Assembly (NCBI GenBank): GCA_947652115.1
Contig: OX393563.1
Coordinates: 12,803,369-12,867,368, forward strand
DNA from: Blastomussa wellsi
Lineage: Eukaryota > Cnidaria > Anthozoa > Scleractinia > Plerogyridae
Length of the DNA stretch: 64,000 bases
Direction of reading: 5' to 3'
The stretch's first letter is position 1; each line of letters opens with the position of its first letter. The notes under the pieces are model-generated. The model made no database searches. It saw only the letters and a list, made by a program, of their open reading frames with translations, and was not told the origin of the DNA. Position numbers and translations under genes: made by a program. Positions 46,701 through 55,429 of this stretch are shown here, in pieces.

Positions 46701-48808
46701 TGCAGTGAAAAAGGGAATTTGTCTATTAAAAAAGATTTTTGGCTGCTAATTCGCAAGTGGTCACCCAAAAGCAAACAAGCGAGCTAGCCGGACCTTTATG
46801 TTTTAATTCTCGTAAATGTACTTGTAACGTATAAGAACAATTGGTCTTTGCAGGAAGAACTGCTCAGTGGTTACAAAGACTTATGTGAGACGATTATCAA
46901 GCCTAAGCTGAAGGATTATTTCAAAGAATTGCCCAAGACAACATTCAAGTAAGCATGTAGAATAAGTATTGTTTTTGTTCTGTTGAGTAGGAAGCACGTT
47001 GTGAGCGCTCTCCTTCCCTCCCACCGATGTGACCGGGCTCACTTTTTGGACCAAGTGTCATGTGGGTTTGTTGCTTCTTCTCAGCCTTGCTTAGAGGGTT
47101 TTTCTTCGGGGTTTTCCAGTTTTCCTCCTCTCCACAAAACCAACACTTCCAAATTCCAATCCCATCTGAAATATGAGGCTCTACAATCTTGTAGCTTTAA
47201 TCAGTTCCGTTTCTAAATAAACGGAATTTGTATATAACTGGATTTATCAAGGCCGGACCAAAGAATAGACCTTTTTAGCTACGTATGTAAATTGCCCATT
47301 TCAGATCATGTGATGCTCTCCCGAGAATTACTCCTTTGTCCATTTGGAAATTATTCAATCATTTCGGCGTGGATTTGTTTGAATTTGAAAGCAATAAGTC
47401 TCACGGGTATCATCACGTGATCTGAAATGGGGCAAACAAACAAACGAAGCTAAAAAGGTCTATTTATGACCCCCTTTTCACGTTGTACGTTAGAGAGTTT
47501 GTTACGCCTTTCTGTTATGCCTTCAAATCGGGCCAAGAAAGGAACAATAATAATAACAGCACTTAACAAAGGATAAGATAGTGGGAAGGGAAAGAAGAAA
47601 CTGCCGAGCCTTCAGTTTTAATTTACAGTCTTTCCCGTAAAACCGTGAACACCAGAAAAAAAATTCTGGAATGTTTATTGTGTAGTGACCAATCGCAGCA
47701 AATATAATTTGGTTTTATCAACTGGGTTGATAATGTCAATTGGCCACCGTAAAGAGATTCAATTGCAGACGTTTCGAGCGTTAGCCCTTCGTCGGAGCGA
47801 ATCAAGGAATTGTGGGTCGTGTGTTTTTCATATACAGAAAGATGGAGCTTCGCTATTGGCTGGTGCCTGGTAACGTGAAAACAACGGAATAAATTAGTTG
47901 AATGAAAAGCGTTCGTTGATACCGTGAGGATTAAGAGTGCCGATTTGAAAAATAAATTTTTGTTCTAGAGTTTTACGGCTTTCCGTGTTTCCTTGGTGAA
48001 GGGAAAGGCCGCAGACTGTGGTGCCTCGCGACCGGTTTCGATGCATTTTTGTCGTCTTTCTCTTCGTCACGAAGGTGTTCTCGGAATCGGTCGCCAAGTC
48101 GTCTCCCTGTTTCGCCGATGTACAACTTTTTGCAAAGAGTGCAGGTTATGCAGTAGATGGCATTGGCTGAGGTACAGGTGAAATGATCAGTGATTTTGAT
48201 AGATCGCTTGGGTCCCGATATTTTGTCAACGTTGTGAATGAAAGGGCATGTTTTGCATCGTGCGCGAGCGCATTTAAAAGTTCCGGGTTGATCACTAGTT
48301 TGGAATGCACTTGTAACTAAAAAGTTACCTATGTTTTTGTCGCGTTTGAATGAAATTAACGGGGAGACGACTTGGCGACCGATTCCGAGAACATCTTCGT
48401 GACGTAGAGAAAGACGACAAAAATACATCGAAACCGGTCGCGAGACACTTCAATCTCCCAAATCATTCTAAGCAACATATGGCAGTCTGCGGCCTATCCC
48501 TTCACCAAGGAAACACGGAAAGCCGAAAAACTCTAGAACAAAAATTTATTTTTCAAATCGGCACTCTTAATCCTCACGGTATCAACGAAGGCTTTTCATT
48601 CAACTAATTTATTCCGTTGTTTTCACGTTACCAGGCACCAGCCAATAGCGAAGCTCCATCTTTCTGTATATAAAAAAACACACGACCCACAATTCCTTGA
48701 TTCGCTCCGACGAAGGGCTAACGCTCGAAACGTCAGTAATTGAATCTCTTTACGGTGGCCAATTGACATAATCAACCCAGTTGATAAAACCAAATTATAT
48801 TGTTATAC

Positions 48809-48853
<45 letters not shown>

Positions 48854-51800
48854 CTATTCAATCGCAAAGTTCAGGACACACTAACAAACCTCAAAACCAC
48901 AAACTAATGACCGTTGCTGTTTGCGGTTTAGTTTTCTCACACCTGATTGGCTTTTTCTTTGTAACACAATAACATTCGATAAACATTTCTGGTGTTCGCG
49001 GTTTTACGGGAAAGACTGTAAATTTTAGTATTGACTTTGTTCTAGCGAGGGAAAAAAGCACTTGGCAGGAGTTTCGCCGCCACACGATTTCTTTTGACCC
49101 ACACATATACATGTATTTATGTTACAAAAAGGGCGTGAGTTTCAAAAGTTTAGTTTTGCTATGGTTGCAGGGTTGTTGAGATGGCAGCCGATGGAGCCCC
49201 AGTGGCTCCAGCAGCTTACTATATGGGACCATCTGAAGATGGCACAAGACCAGGGGAGTTCGGTGTTAACACCTACAAATTCAATACCAGGTACCACTAA
49301 CTTTAGGCTTTTTTACCCCATAAAAATCCATATCCTCCTTTCCTATTTTTTCATTTATTTAGTATATCTTTCGCAAGGGACAGTCGAGACGTTTTCCCCT
49401 TTCTAACACATTTACATTCTGTTTAGAATTCCTCTTTTTTTTTTTCAACATGCGGTGCTTTGTATGCGTGATATTTAACATTGTGACTGAGTGACAGTTT
49501 GCGGAAGAGAATTGACTGATCTCCTTCAAACAAATTGCGACTGATTACGGAAAGAAGCTGCCAGATTAGGAGATTGCTTAATATATATTGTCAACGTATA
49601 ATCGTATGATGATGATTGTGACGACGACCCAATGGCGACGACCCCAACGATTTTTGTAGTGGACAAATTACATGCTAACGATATGATCATATGCGAATTG
49701 CAATCGTATGAAAATTGTTGACATTAATATTGTTGGCATTATGTTACAATGTACAATGTGCATGAAGACAGTTTAACGATGAACGACTGTGCAACGAATA
49801 TGGCGATTTCTAGTTATACGAGTTTTATTTCGTTAGACCGAAGTACGAGATGGTGGCTCTTGCCCTTCATGAGGCTGAACCAGGTCACCACTTACAAGTA
49901 AGTTCAAAAATGTTATTAGGATTAGTGAGCTTAGGAAGAATTTGTGATGTGCCGGCCGGCCAGGGCTCGAACTCAACATTTTAGTCCACTAGCAGAGTCA
50001 TGTTAGTGGCAATTTTTCCTACTAACAAATTGGCGAGCCAACTGGCATATTTTTATGTAAATATTCAAATTCTTATTGATACTGTTGAAGTAATGTGCAG
50101 AAAAGGTTTAATAAAATAGTCTTTTCGTACTTCGAATTTCTTGACATTAACCTCAATTCGAACAGCTTTCTTGAAATGTTCGCTGGTGGATATCTTTTCA
50201 CTCGCAAATTCCAGTTGTCGAGCGTTAATTTCGAGCCCTGGACTACATACCTTCTGAAAGAAAAAGTATCAAAAGAAAAAACTAACGATTAAATTGAAAG
50301 CGTGCTTAAACTTTGATTATTTTAGCCCCCTCCCCTAATTAATAAAATGGGCAAGTACGCGAGCTTGCGTGGGAATGAGCTCACTCGGGGAGACTCGATG
50401 GAGAAAGAAATATTTCAATCCAGGCTAAAGCATTGCATACGGAATTTTTGTAGCGTTAGTCCTGAGTCCCTGTTATTTGAAGTCATGAAATGAGAACGTC
50501 TGTTGTACAGACTTTGAGTACCAAAGCCCCTCGACACCCCCGCCTCCCCGCCTTCTCCTGAACGACTTTTCAGGGTTCTATCCCGATTAAACCAGTACAC
50601 ACAGCACACAGTACGACCAACTTATTCCACCTTTCATGGGGTGAACAAACGAACGAGCGTGAGTGTGAATTATTTGGTTCTTGATGGAAATGTAGACGAT
50701 TCGTTTTGTCCCAAAAACAAAGAAAAATGCGGTATTTTGTTTCAGACTGCGTTTGCAATGGAGCAGGAAGAGCAGCCTTCCTTTCGGCGGTATGTGGAGG
50801 ACAGGAGGTACTATGAAGCGCCAGCTAGGTTTGCTTTGCACACCGCTTACATGGAGGTATCAACATCTGTTCAGCTGAATAATCCTTTCGTTTAAAATGT
50901 TTATTTTTTTTGGTTTGTCAAATTTCCTCAATAATGTTGTGCAACGTAATGCTGATATCTTAAGAGTTTCTGTTATTTTATGGATGTCAATTGACAAGTT
51001 AAGTCTGTTAGTGACAATGCGGAGTTGACGCATCCAACGAACAAATTGTGGCATTGTTTTACCCAAATTACTTATGAAAATATAAGATATTAAACCATTT
51101 ACAGGTGTTCTTGAATTTTGCTGGGAAAAAAGTTACCTGTTCCTTTTTCCCAGCACAGGATCCATAATTTTTCCCAGCCAGCAGTTAGAACCACCAATAA
51201 ACTCGCGGAAGTGTCACTGAAAACCGTTGAAATCTGCTCTTCTCAACGAGACTCAAGCCCTCCTTGAGCATTTTCTTCAGTAAGCAGTTGACTTTTGTTC
51301 CAGTCAGCGCTAAAGAAAATGTATATGTAATGTATACTGTTTTGGTCGAGTACGTGCGGCAAAGCAAAAACTAAAGCAATTAGTCTAGCCAATCGCCAAA
51401 GACACGGGCAATGCAGGGAACCAATGAAAATGGGCCTTATTCGCGTGGCGGCCAAAGTCGGGAACTTGTGGAGCTTACCTTGCATAAATCCTAGAGAACT
51501 GCTTTCTATTATCTTTATCGTTCTTCTTTTTCTGTTTATTGAAGGTGAAAATCAAAACTAGCATTGGCAATTGGTCTAAACACGTCATGCGAAGCAGCCA
51601 AAACTGGGGAGTATCTTTGTTACTCCCAAAGTGATGTTTCCCACTTTGTTATTTCGTTCGCATGTTTAATTTTCTTCGCAAAGAAGTTGTTAAATTGAAT
51701 AGACCAGTAATATATTGAACGCCACTAAAATATGTCTCCGAGGTTACGAGAAAAGCTTTTAGAAAACGTCTCCCGAATAGTAAAAACATTTGAAGGATAA

Positions 51801-53635
51801 TAAACGCAGTAGCCTCCCCCATGATTTGGCTATAAAAAAATGCACTAAGTTTTGTCCTTGGACATTGGCACTTCCTGCCACTTGATGGCTAGTGTGTCCC
51901 GGACTAGTAGGCTTTAGGCTTTAGGGTGTTTCAAGTTCCTCGTAGTCCTTTGCGTCCATCATTTAAGTGACGTCGTGGTTTTGCGTTTTAGGGCTGGGGC
52001 CTGTACTCTGAGTATCTTGGTGAAGAGATGGGCTTGTACAAGGATCCTTATGAATTGTAAGTGCATTGCATAGGTATAGAGCGTATGCACACAGTCCCTA
52101 GAGATTCGAATAACAAAAGGAATAGCCGCCATGTTGGTGTACCTAAGAAAAGAAACTAATTAAAAATCTATTGTTTTGGTTCCCCAATATGGTGGCTGTG
52201 TCGTCAAGTGCATACGCTCTATTATATATACCCTGACTGAAGGATTTTTCCTCGCCTAATTTTGTCCACTTTCTTTCAGGTTTGGTCGGTTGTCAACTGA
52301 AATCCTGCGAGCGTGTAGATTAGTAGTTGATACAGGGATGCATGCTTTTGGGTAAGAAAAGCAAACAATCAAGCAGACAAATAAACAAGCAAGCATGCAA
52401 ACCAGCAAACAAACAAACAAACAAGCAAGCAAGCAAGCAAACCAGAAAACAAACAAACAAGCAAGTAAGCAAGCAAACCAGCAAACAAACAAACAAACAA
52501 GCAAGCAAACAAACAAACAAACAAAAAAAGAAACGAGCAAGCAAACTAACAAGCAAGCAAAGAAGCAAGCAAGCAAACAAACAAACAAGCAAGAAAAAAA
52601 AAACAAACAAACAAGGAAGGAAACAAACACAAACAAGCAAGCACACAAACAAACAAACAAACAAGCAATCGAATAAACAAGTAAGCAAGCAAACATGCAA
52701 GCAAACAAACAATCAAACAAGCAAGCAAGCAGGCAAACAAACAAGCAAACAAGCAAGCAAACAAAGAAACAAGCAAACAAACAAGCCAACAAGGAAGTAA
52801 ACAAAGAAACATGCAAACAAACAGGCAAACAAGCAAGCAAACAAACAAAGAAACATGCAAACAAACAAGCAAACAAGCAAGCAAACAAAGAAACAAGCAA
52901 ACAAACAAGCAAACAAGCAAGCAAACAAAGAAACAAGCAAACAAACAAGCAAACAAGCAAGCAAACAAAGAAAAAAGCAAACAAACAAGCAAACAAACAA
53001 GCAAGCAAGCAAGCAAACAAGCAAGCAAACAAACAAACAAGCAAGCAAACAAGCAAACAAGCAAACAAGCAAGCAAACAAGCAAGCAAACAAACAAGCAA
53101 ACAAGCAAGCAAACAAGCAAGCAAACAAACAAACAAACGAACAAACAAATAAAAAAGAAACGGACAAACTAGCAAACCAACAAAGAAAAAGCAAGCAAGT
53201 AAACAAACAAACAGCAAAGAAACAAGCAAACAAACACAAGTCAAACAAACAACAGCAACAACATACGCTTTATAATCATTATATAAAAATTTAGGCTTGA
53301 TTACAGAAAAAGAATTTAAACGGTGATGTGGTAAAGCTAATTGAGCTGTGTGTCGAACAGGCACAAACAAAACAAAACAACCAGGAGCAAACAAAACAAA
53401 ATAAACGAGCAGACAAATAAACAAACAAGCAAGCAAGTAAGCACTGTTACTTGGGGTTCTACGTCAAATATATAATGCCTAGAAGTTGTTAATGCGTTTC
53501 TAATAATCATCCGATTGTCTTTTACGTTTCAGATGGAGTCGTCAGCAGGCGGTAGACTTCATGGCAGAGAACACTGCGATGTCTCTTCATAACGTGAATA
53601 CAGAAATTGATCGATACATTATCTGGCCAGGGCAG
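34730..53635 (+). CDS. DUF885-family protein (putative metallohydrolase), 17 exons, 3' end not found
   Basis: Exons: 34730-34873, 37284-37343, 37676-37746, 39608-39737, 39903-39971, 42371-42480, 43648-43732, 44678-44749, 45628-45723, 46511-46597, 46854-46948, 49171-49290, 49837-49897, 50746-50856, 51992-52056, 52280-52351, 53533-53635. All are GT-AG with agreeing phases, giving 517 codons so far. Family marks are VALALHEAEPGHH at 386-398 (HExxxGHH, a likely metal-binding site), YYEAPARFALHTAYMEGWGL at about 422-441 with YSE following, and W-S-R-Q-Q-A-V-D-F near 482-490. Family members are about 560-600 aa, so roughly 50 C-terminal residues are missing. I found no matching exon between 53636 and 64000. 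DUF885 proteins are mostly bacterial and the substrate is unknown; peptidase or ester hydrolase activity is inference. No signal peptide is seen. Confidence 0.88.
34874..36529. other. First part of DUF885 intron 1, nothing recognised
   Basis: No exon, repeat copy or palindrome supported. Short open frames at 35037 and 35618 have no family likeness. Confidence 0.4.
36530..36640 (-). pseudogene. 5S rRNA-like sequence (pseudogene or 5S-derived SINE)
   Basis: On the minus strand it reads GTCCGATCACTGAAGTTAAG, CCCTGTTGGGC, GTTAGTAATTGGATGGGTGG and a 3' end TGTTGTTGGCTTTT. This follows the order of 5S rRNA: the box-A-like AAGTTAAGC, then GTTAGTA and TTGGATGGG (box C), then the closing helix and a T-run terminator. 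The 5' part is degraded and does not pair well with the 3' end, so a functional 5S gene is unlikely. Confidence 0.7.
37893..37995. repeat. Short minisatellite, unit about 21 bp
   Basis: About five imperfect copies of a GTGGCCAGAATGCACTGC-like unit, in the third DUF885 intron. Confidence 0.75.
38180..38355. mobile_element. TTAA-flanked MITE with AGGGCCCT ends, copy 1
   Basis: TTAA precedes AGGGCCCTAGTCAGCCACGC, and GGCGGAGCCCT is followed by TTAA. TTAA target duplications are typical of piggyBac-type elements. It shares TTCACCATACAA and ATGGCATCGAAAATGGCGGA with 40306-40554. Confidence 0.82.
38724..39121. repeat. 57-bp minisatellite, seven copies
   Basis: Unit GCTGCCACATGCTTCTTACT...TTTGTGCAGTGG repeats seven times with only a few single-base differences. 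Because 57 is 3 x 19, reading frames stay open through the array on both strands (for example 38662-39174 minus, AKVREYCVVRSMWQP repeated). It lies in a DUF885 intron with no splice evidence for coding use. Confidence 0.95.
40052..40180 (-). mobile_element. Truncated tRNA-derived SINE, family 1
   Basis: On the minus strand, GAGGCATGGTGGCCTAGTGG, GGTTCAAGCCTC and TTCTTGGGCAAGACACTTCA. The 3' half is missing. DUF885 intron 5. Confidence 0.8.
40306..40554. mobile_element. TTAA-flanked MITE with AGGGCCCT ends, copy 2
   Basis: TTAA at 40306-40309 precedes AGGGCCCTTGTCAGCCACGC. TATAGGGCCCT is followed by TTAA at 40551-40554. Longer than copy 1 by an internal stretch. Confidence 0.87.
40845..41185 (-). 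repeat. Dispersed repeat, copy 2 (inverted relative of 1641-1905)
   Basis: Reverse-complement motif order of the 1641-1905 repeat, including ATCTTCAGTTCTACCTCGG and several TTCGGAAA words. DUF885 intron. Confidence 0.6.
41220..42285. repeat. 1.07-kb pyrimidine-rich satellite (CTCACC/CCTTCA/CATCCCTCA)
   Basis: Irregular repeats of CCTCATCCCTCACCCTTCAA and CTCACCATTCACATCTCACC, with a strongly strand-biased C+T content. The Ser/Pro/His-rich frame of 289 codons at 41367-42236 is a by-product. It ends 85 bp before DUF885 exon 6. Confidence 0.92.
42870..43064 (-). mobile_element. tRNA-derived SINE, family 1, internally deleted
   Basis: On the minus strand, GCATTGGCCTAACAGTTAGT, GGGTTTGAGCC, CTTGGACAAGCCACTTTACT and then CATCCCATCCAGGGGGGAG. 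The middle segment present in full copies (GTATAAATGG...) is missing. Confidence 0.82.
46990..47222 (+). mobile_element. tRNA-derived SINE, family 2
   Basis: GTTGTGAGCGCTCTCCTTCC, CTCCCACCGATGTGACCGGG, then TTTTCCAGTTTTCCTCCTCT and a tail with AATAAACGGAATTTG. The middle is diverged from the 17000-17160 copy. DUF885 intron 11. Confidence 0.72.
47264..47465. mobile_element. MITE with AATAGACCTTTTTAGCT ends
   Basis: AATAGACCTTTTTAGCT at the left and AGCTAAAAAGGTCTATT at the right are perfect inverses. Inner motifs CATTTCAGATCATGTGATG and CATCACGTGATCTGAAATG also pair. Confidence 0.9.
47768..47800 (-). repeat. Hammerhead-like motif, left arm
   Basis: On the minus strand: CCGACGAAGGGCTAACGCTC then GAAACGTC. 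It resembles the hammerhead core CTGANGA-stem II-GAAAC-GTC with T to C at the second core position. Penelope-like elements are known to carry such motifs. Confidence 0.55.
47894..48428 (-). pseudogene. Penelope-like element GIY-YIG endonuclease fragment, left arm
   Basis: Two overlapping minus-strand frames (48428-47973 and 48097-47894) show a frameshift. Readable parts: FKRDKNIGNFLVTSAFQTSD, CKTCPFIHNVDK, CITCTLCKKLYIGETGRRLG (the GIY-YIG core), then FIFQIGTLNPHGINERFSFN at the C-terminus. In intact elements this follows a reverse transcriptase, which is absent here. Inactive. Confidence 0.85.
48350..48607 (+). pseudogene. Penelope-like element GIY-YIG fragment, right arm
   Basis: It begins within the domain at GRRLGDRFREHLRDVEKDDK, continues PVARHFNLPNHSKQHMAVCG and ends FIFQIGTLNPHGINEGFSFN. 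It is 5'-truncated relative to the left arm and lacks the YIGE core, so it is inactive. Confidence 0.85.
48703..48735 (+). repeat. Hammerhead-like motif, right arm
   Basis: Same motif in the plus orientation, with the same T-to-C core change, so the two arms share a source copy. Confidence 0.55.
52076..52222. mobile_element. MITE with ATAGAGCGTATGCAC ends
   Basis: ATAGAGCGTATGCAC and GTGCATACGCTCTAT are perfect inverses. Inner GCCGCCATGTTGG / CCAATATGGTGGC also pair roughly. It starts 20 bp after DUF885 exon 15. Confidence 0.9.
52352..53255. repeat. 0.9-kb (AAAC/AAGC)n microsatellite
   Basis: An irregular mix of AAAC and AAGC tetranucleotides with a few other words, beginning at the donor site of DUF885 exon 16. 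It produces long Lys/Gln/Thr/Asn frames on the plus strand and a 330-aa Cys/Leu/Phe frame on the minus strand (52256-53248). None is considered coding. Confidence 0.95.
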
Positions 53636-54088
53636 GTGGGCATCTGTCTGTTTTGTCTTGCATTTTAGGAGTAGTTAGTCCGGGTTAGTCTAAGATCGTT
53701 ATAGCAGGAAGTACAGAAAATTGAAACATAACAAGTTTTTCTTTCAGTGCACTAGACTACCAGGCAACATTTAGCTTTCGAAACTGAGGTCGGGGTGTAA
53801 CGGATGAGACAAAGAAGGTGCGCTGTTGTCTATAGCTTTTGAGGGCACCGTTCCACGTCCGTAATAGCGCGCAAATAACAAAATGCACCAGCTAGTTTAG
53901 AGGTAGCCTGCCACGCAAACGTCCTTTGGGCCTGTCTCGTTGCTAAGTTACGCGGTTGCTACTAAAGTGCAATTTCATTTGCGGTATTTTCGGGGCCTTT
54001 CTGCGTAGCAGCAAACTTTACTACAGTTATTTCTTTCTTTTTCGGCGATAAACTTTTTACAATCACAGCAGAAACCTGTTAACCATTG

Positions 54089-54302
54089 TTATCAATAAAG
54101 GGCAAAATTACTGAGCGCTGATTGGTTGAGAGAGAGGGCATTTTTTCTTAATCGATGGCATTTTTAGTAATCAAGAGAGGGCATGATTACCTGTTAATGA
54201 TTGGCTAATCCGTTAATTGCCGTAGCGCTAAACAGGCTTCCCAGATAAAAATAGACTACGCGCGTGATTTTCCTTCGTATAAATTTTGCCCTTTATTGAT
54301 AA
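54089..54302. mobile_element. MITE with TTATCAATAAAGGGCAAAAT ends
   Basis: TTATCAATAAAGGGCAAAAT at the left and ATTTTGCCCTTTATTGATAA at the right are perfect inverses. No coding capacity. Confidence 0.87.
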
Positions 54303-54306
54303 ACAA

Positions 54307-54464
54307 GTAATCCCATGAGACCTCGTACTATTAAGGATTAATTGCACTTGAGTTTTCAAAATTTTACAAATTGCCCGCGTCGCTTCGCGACACGGGCAAT
54401 TTTGGAAAATTTTGAAAACTCTCGTGCAATTAATCCTTAATAGTACTAGGCCTCATGTGATTAC
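54307..54464. mobile_element. 158-bp palindrome
   Basis: GTAATCCCATGAG at the left and the inverse at the right; TACTATTAAGGATTAATTGC and GCAATTAATCCTTAATAGTA pair perfectly, and AATTGCCCG/CGGGCAATT flanks a small GC centre. It lies 4 bp after the previous MITE. Confidence 0.88.
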
Positions 54465-55028
54465 CTATACAAAGCAATATTTGTAAACGCACAATTTATA
54501 TAGCTTCAGATGTTTGTCACAAATGTTTGCAAAATAAACGAAAATAACACGAAAAAACAAGACTGGAGTGAAAGTTTGCTGAATGATTAAGTTTTTGAAG
54601 AGTACGCGAGCAGTGAGGAAGCCAACTCGTTGCGGCGATGTCAATTACGCTGATTTCAGCCAATCAAACATGGTAACGTTTTACTTCCGGTGCAGACGAA
54701 ATTTTGCAAGTAAAAGAGCACAGCTTCTGTTTTTTTTCCAGTAAATCGAAAGAAAATTCATTTTTTTCTAGAAACGTAAGCATGCATTTTTGAAAAATCA
54801 AAATAATTATGATCGTCAAAAATATTAAAGACGTGTCGGTACAGGCGTTTCCCCTTTCATTGTCGAGAAGTGGTGAAACGTATTCACGACTCGAATGAAG
54901 AGCGTAATTTCACCTTTACAACAGTCTGAATCCACAAATCATGATCAATAAATAGCTTTACTTTAACGGCAGAAATTCTCGCGCGCTCATTGGCTAATTT
55001 TTACTGTCAAAAAGTGAACAGACGGAAA

Positions 55029-55036
55029 TGACGTCA
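55029..55036. promoter_or_regulatory. CRE palindrome TGACGTCA, distal
   Basis: About 400 bp upstream of the first array gene, followed by a run of AACGTC words. A second TGACGTCA is at 55239-55246. Both are kept in unit 2 at 59294-59301 and 59513-59520. CREB/ATF proteins bind this sequence; use here is inference. An inverted CCAAT box (ATTGG) lies at about 54989. Confidence 0.5.
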
Positions 55037-55429
55037 ACGCCAATGTAAACGTCAACGTCGACGTTTGATGTGAAACACGATGTTACTTTTTACTCTCTTC
55101 TGCTAAAGCATTATGAGTGGACTGAACTTTGTAATAAATCAGAATTTCTGAATGGAATAAAGATAAGTTACAATAACAGTTCTGTTACATGAAACCATGA
55201 CATTTTGTTAAACACAAAATGGTCATGTGATAGTCAGGTGACGTCACATTATAGTCATTGGATTGACTAAATGACGTGATTGACTTGAATTTTTGTTGCA
55301 CAATCTGTACACAAAATAGCCGACATAGTCGTAATTAGGAATTAAGGCAGGGCTTTGAACCTGCAATTGCGCTCCTAATAAAAATCACGACGCACTCCTG
55401 ATTGCCTCAGTCACAGAACACTAACGAAG

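Larger units (their letters stand above)
47621..49023. mobile_element. 1.4-kb inverted Penelope-like composite
   Basis: Terminal inverted sequence of 38 bp (ATTTACAGTCTTTCCCGTAA at 47621 and its inverse ending at 49023, one mismatch noted) encloses two oppositely oriented 3' fragments of a Penelope-like element that meet near 48350. Both arms contain GIY-YIG endonuclease code, the same 3' UTR and a hammerhead-like motif. The left arm extends further 5' than the right. It lies in DUF885 intron 11. Confidence 0.8.

Noticed and set aside
52256..53248. 330-codon Cys/Leu/Phe-rich minus-strand frame and overlapping Lys/Gln-rich plus-strand frames
   Set aside because: Entirely produced by the AAAC/AAGC microsatellite; no splice or start context.
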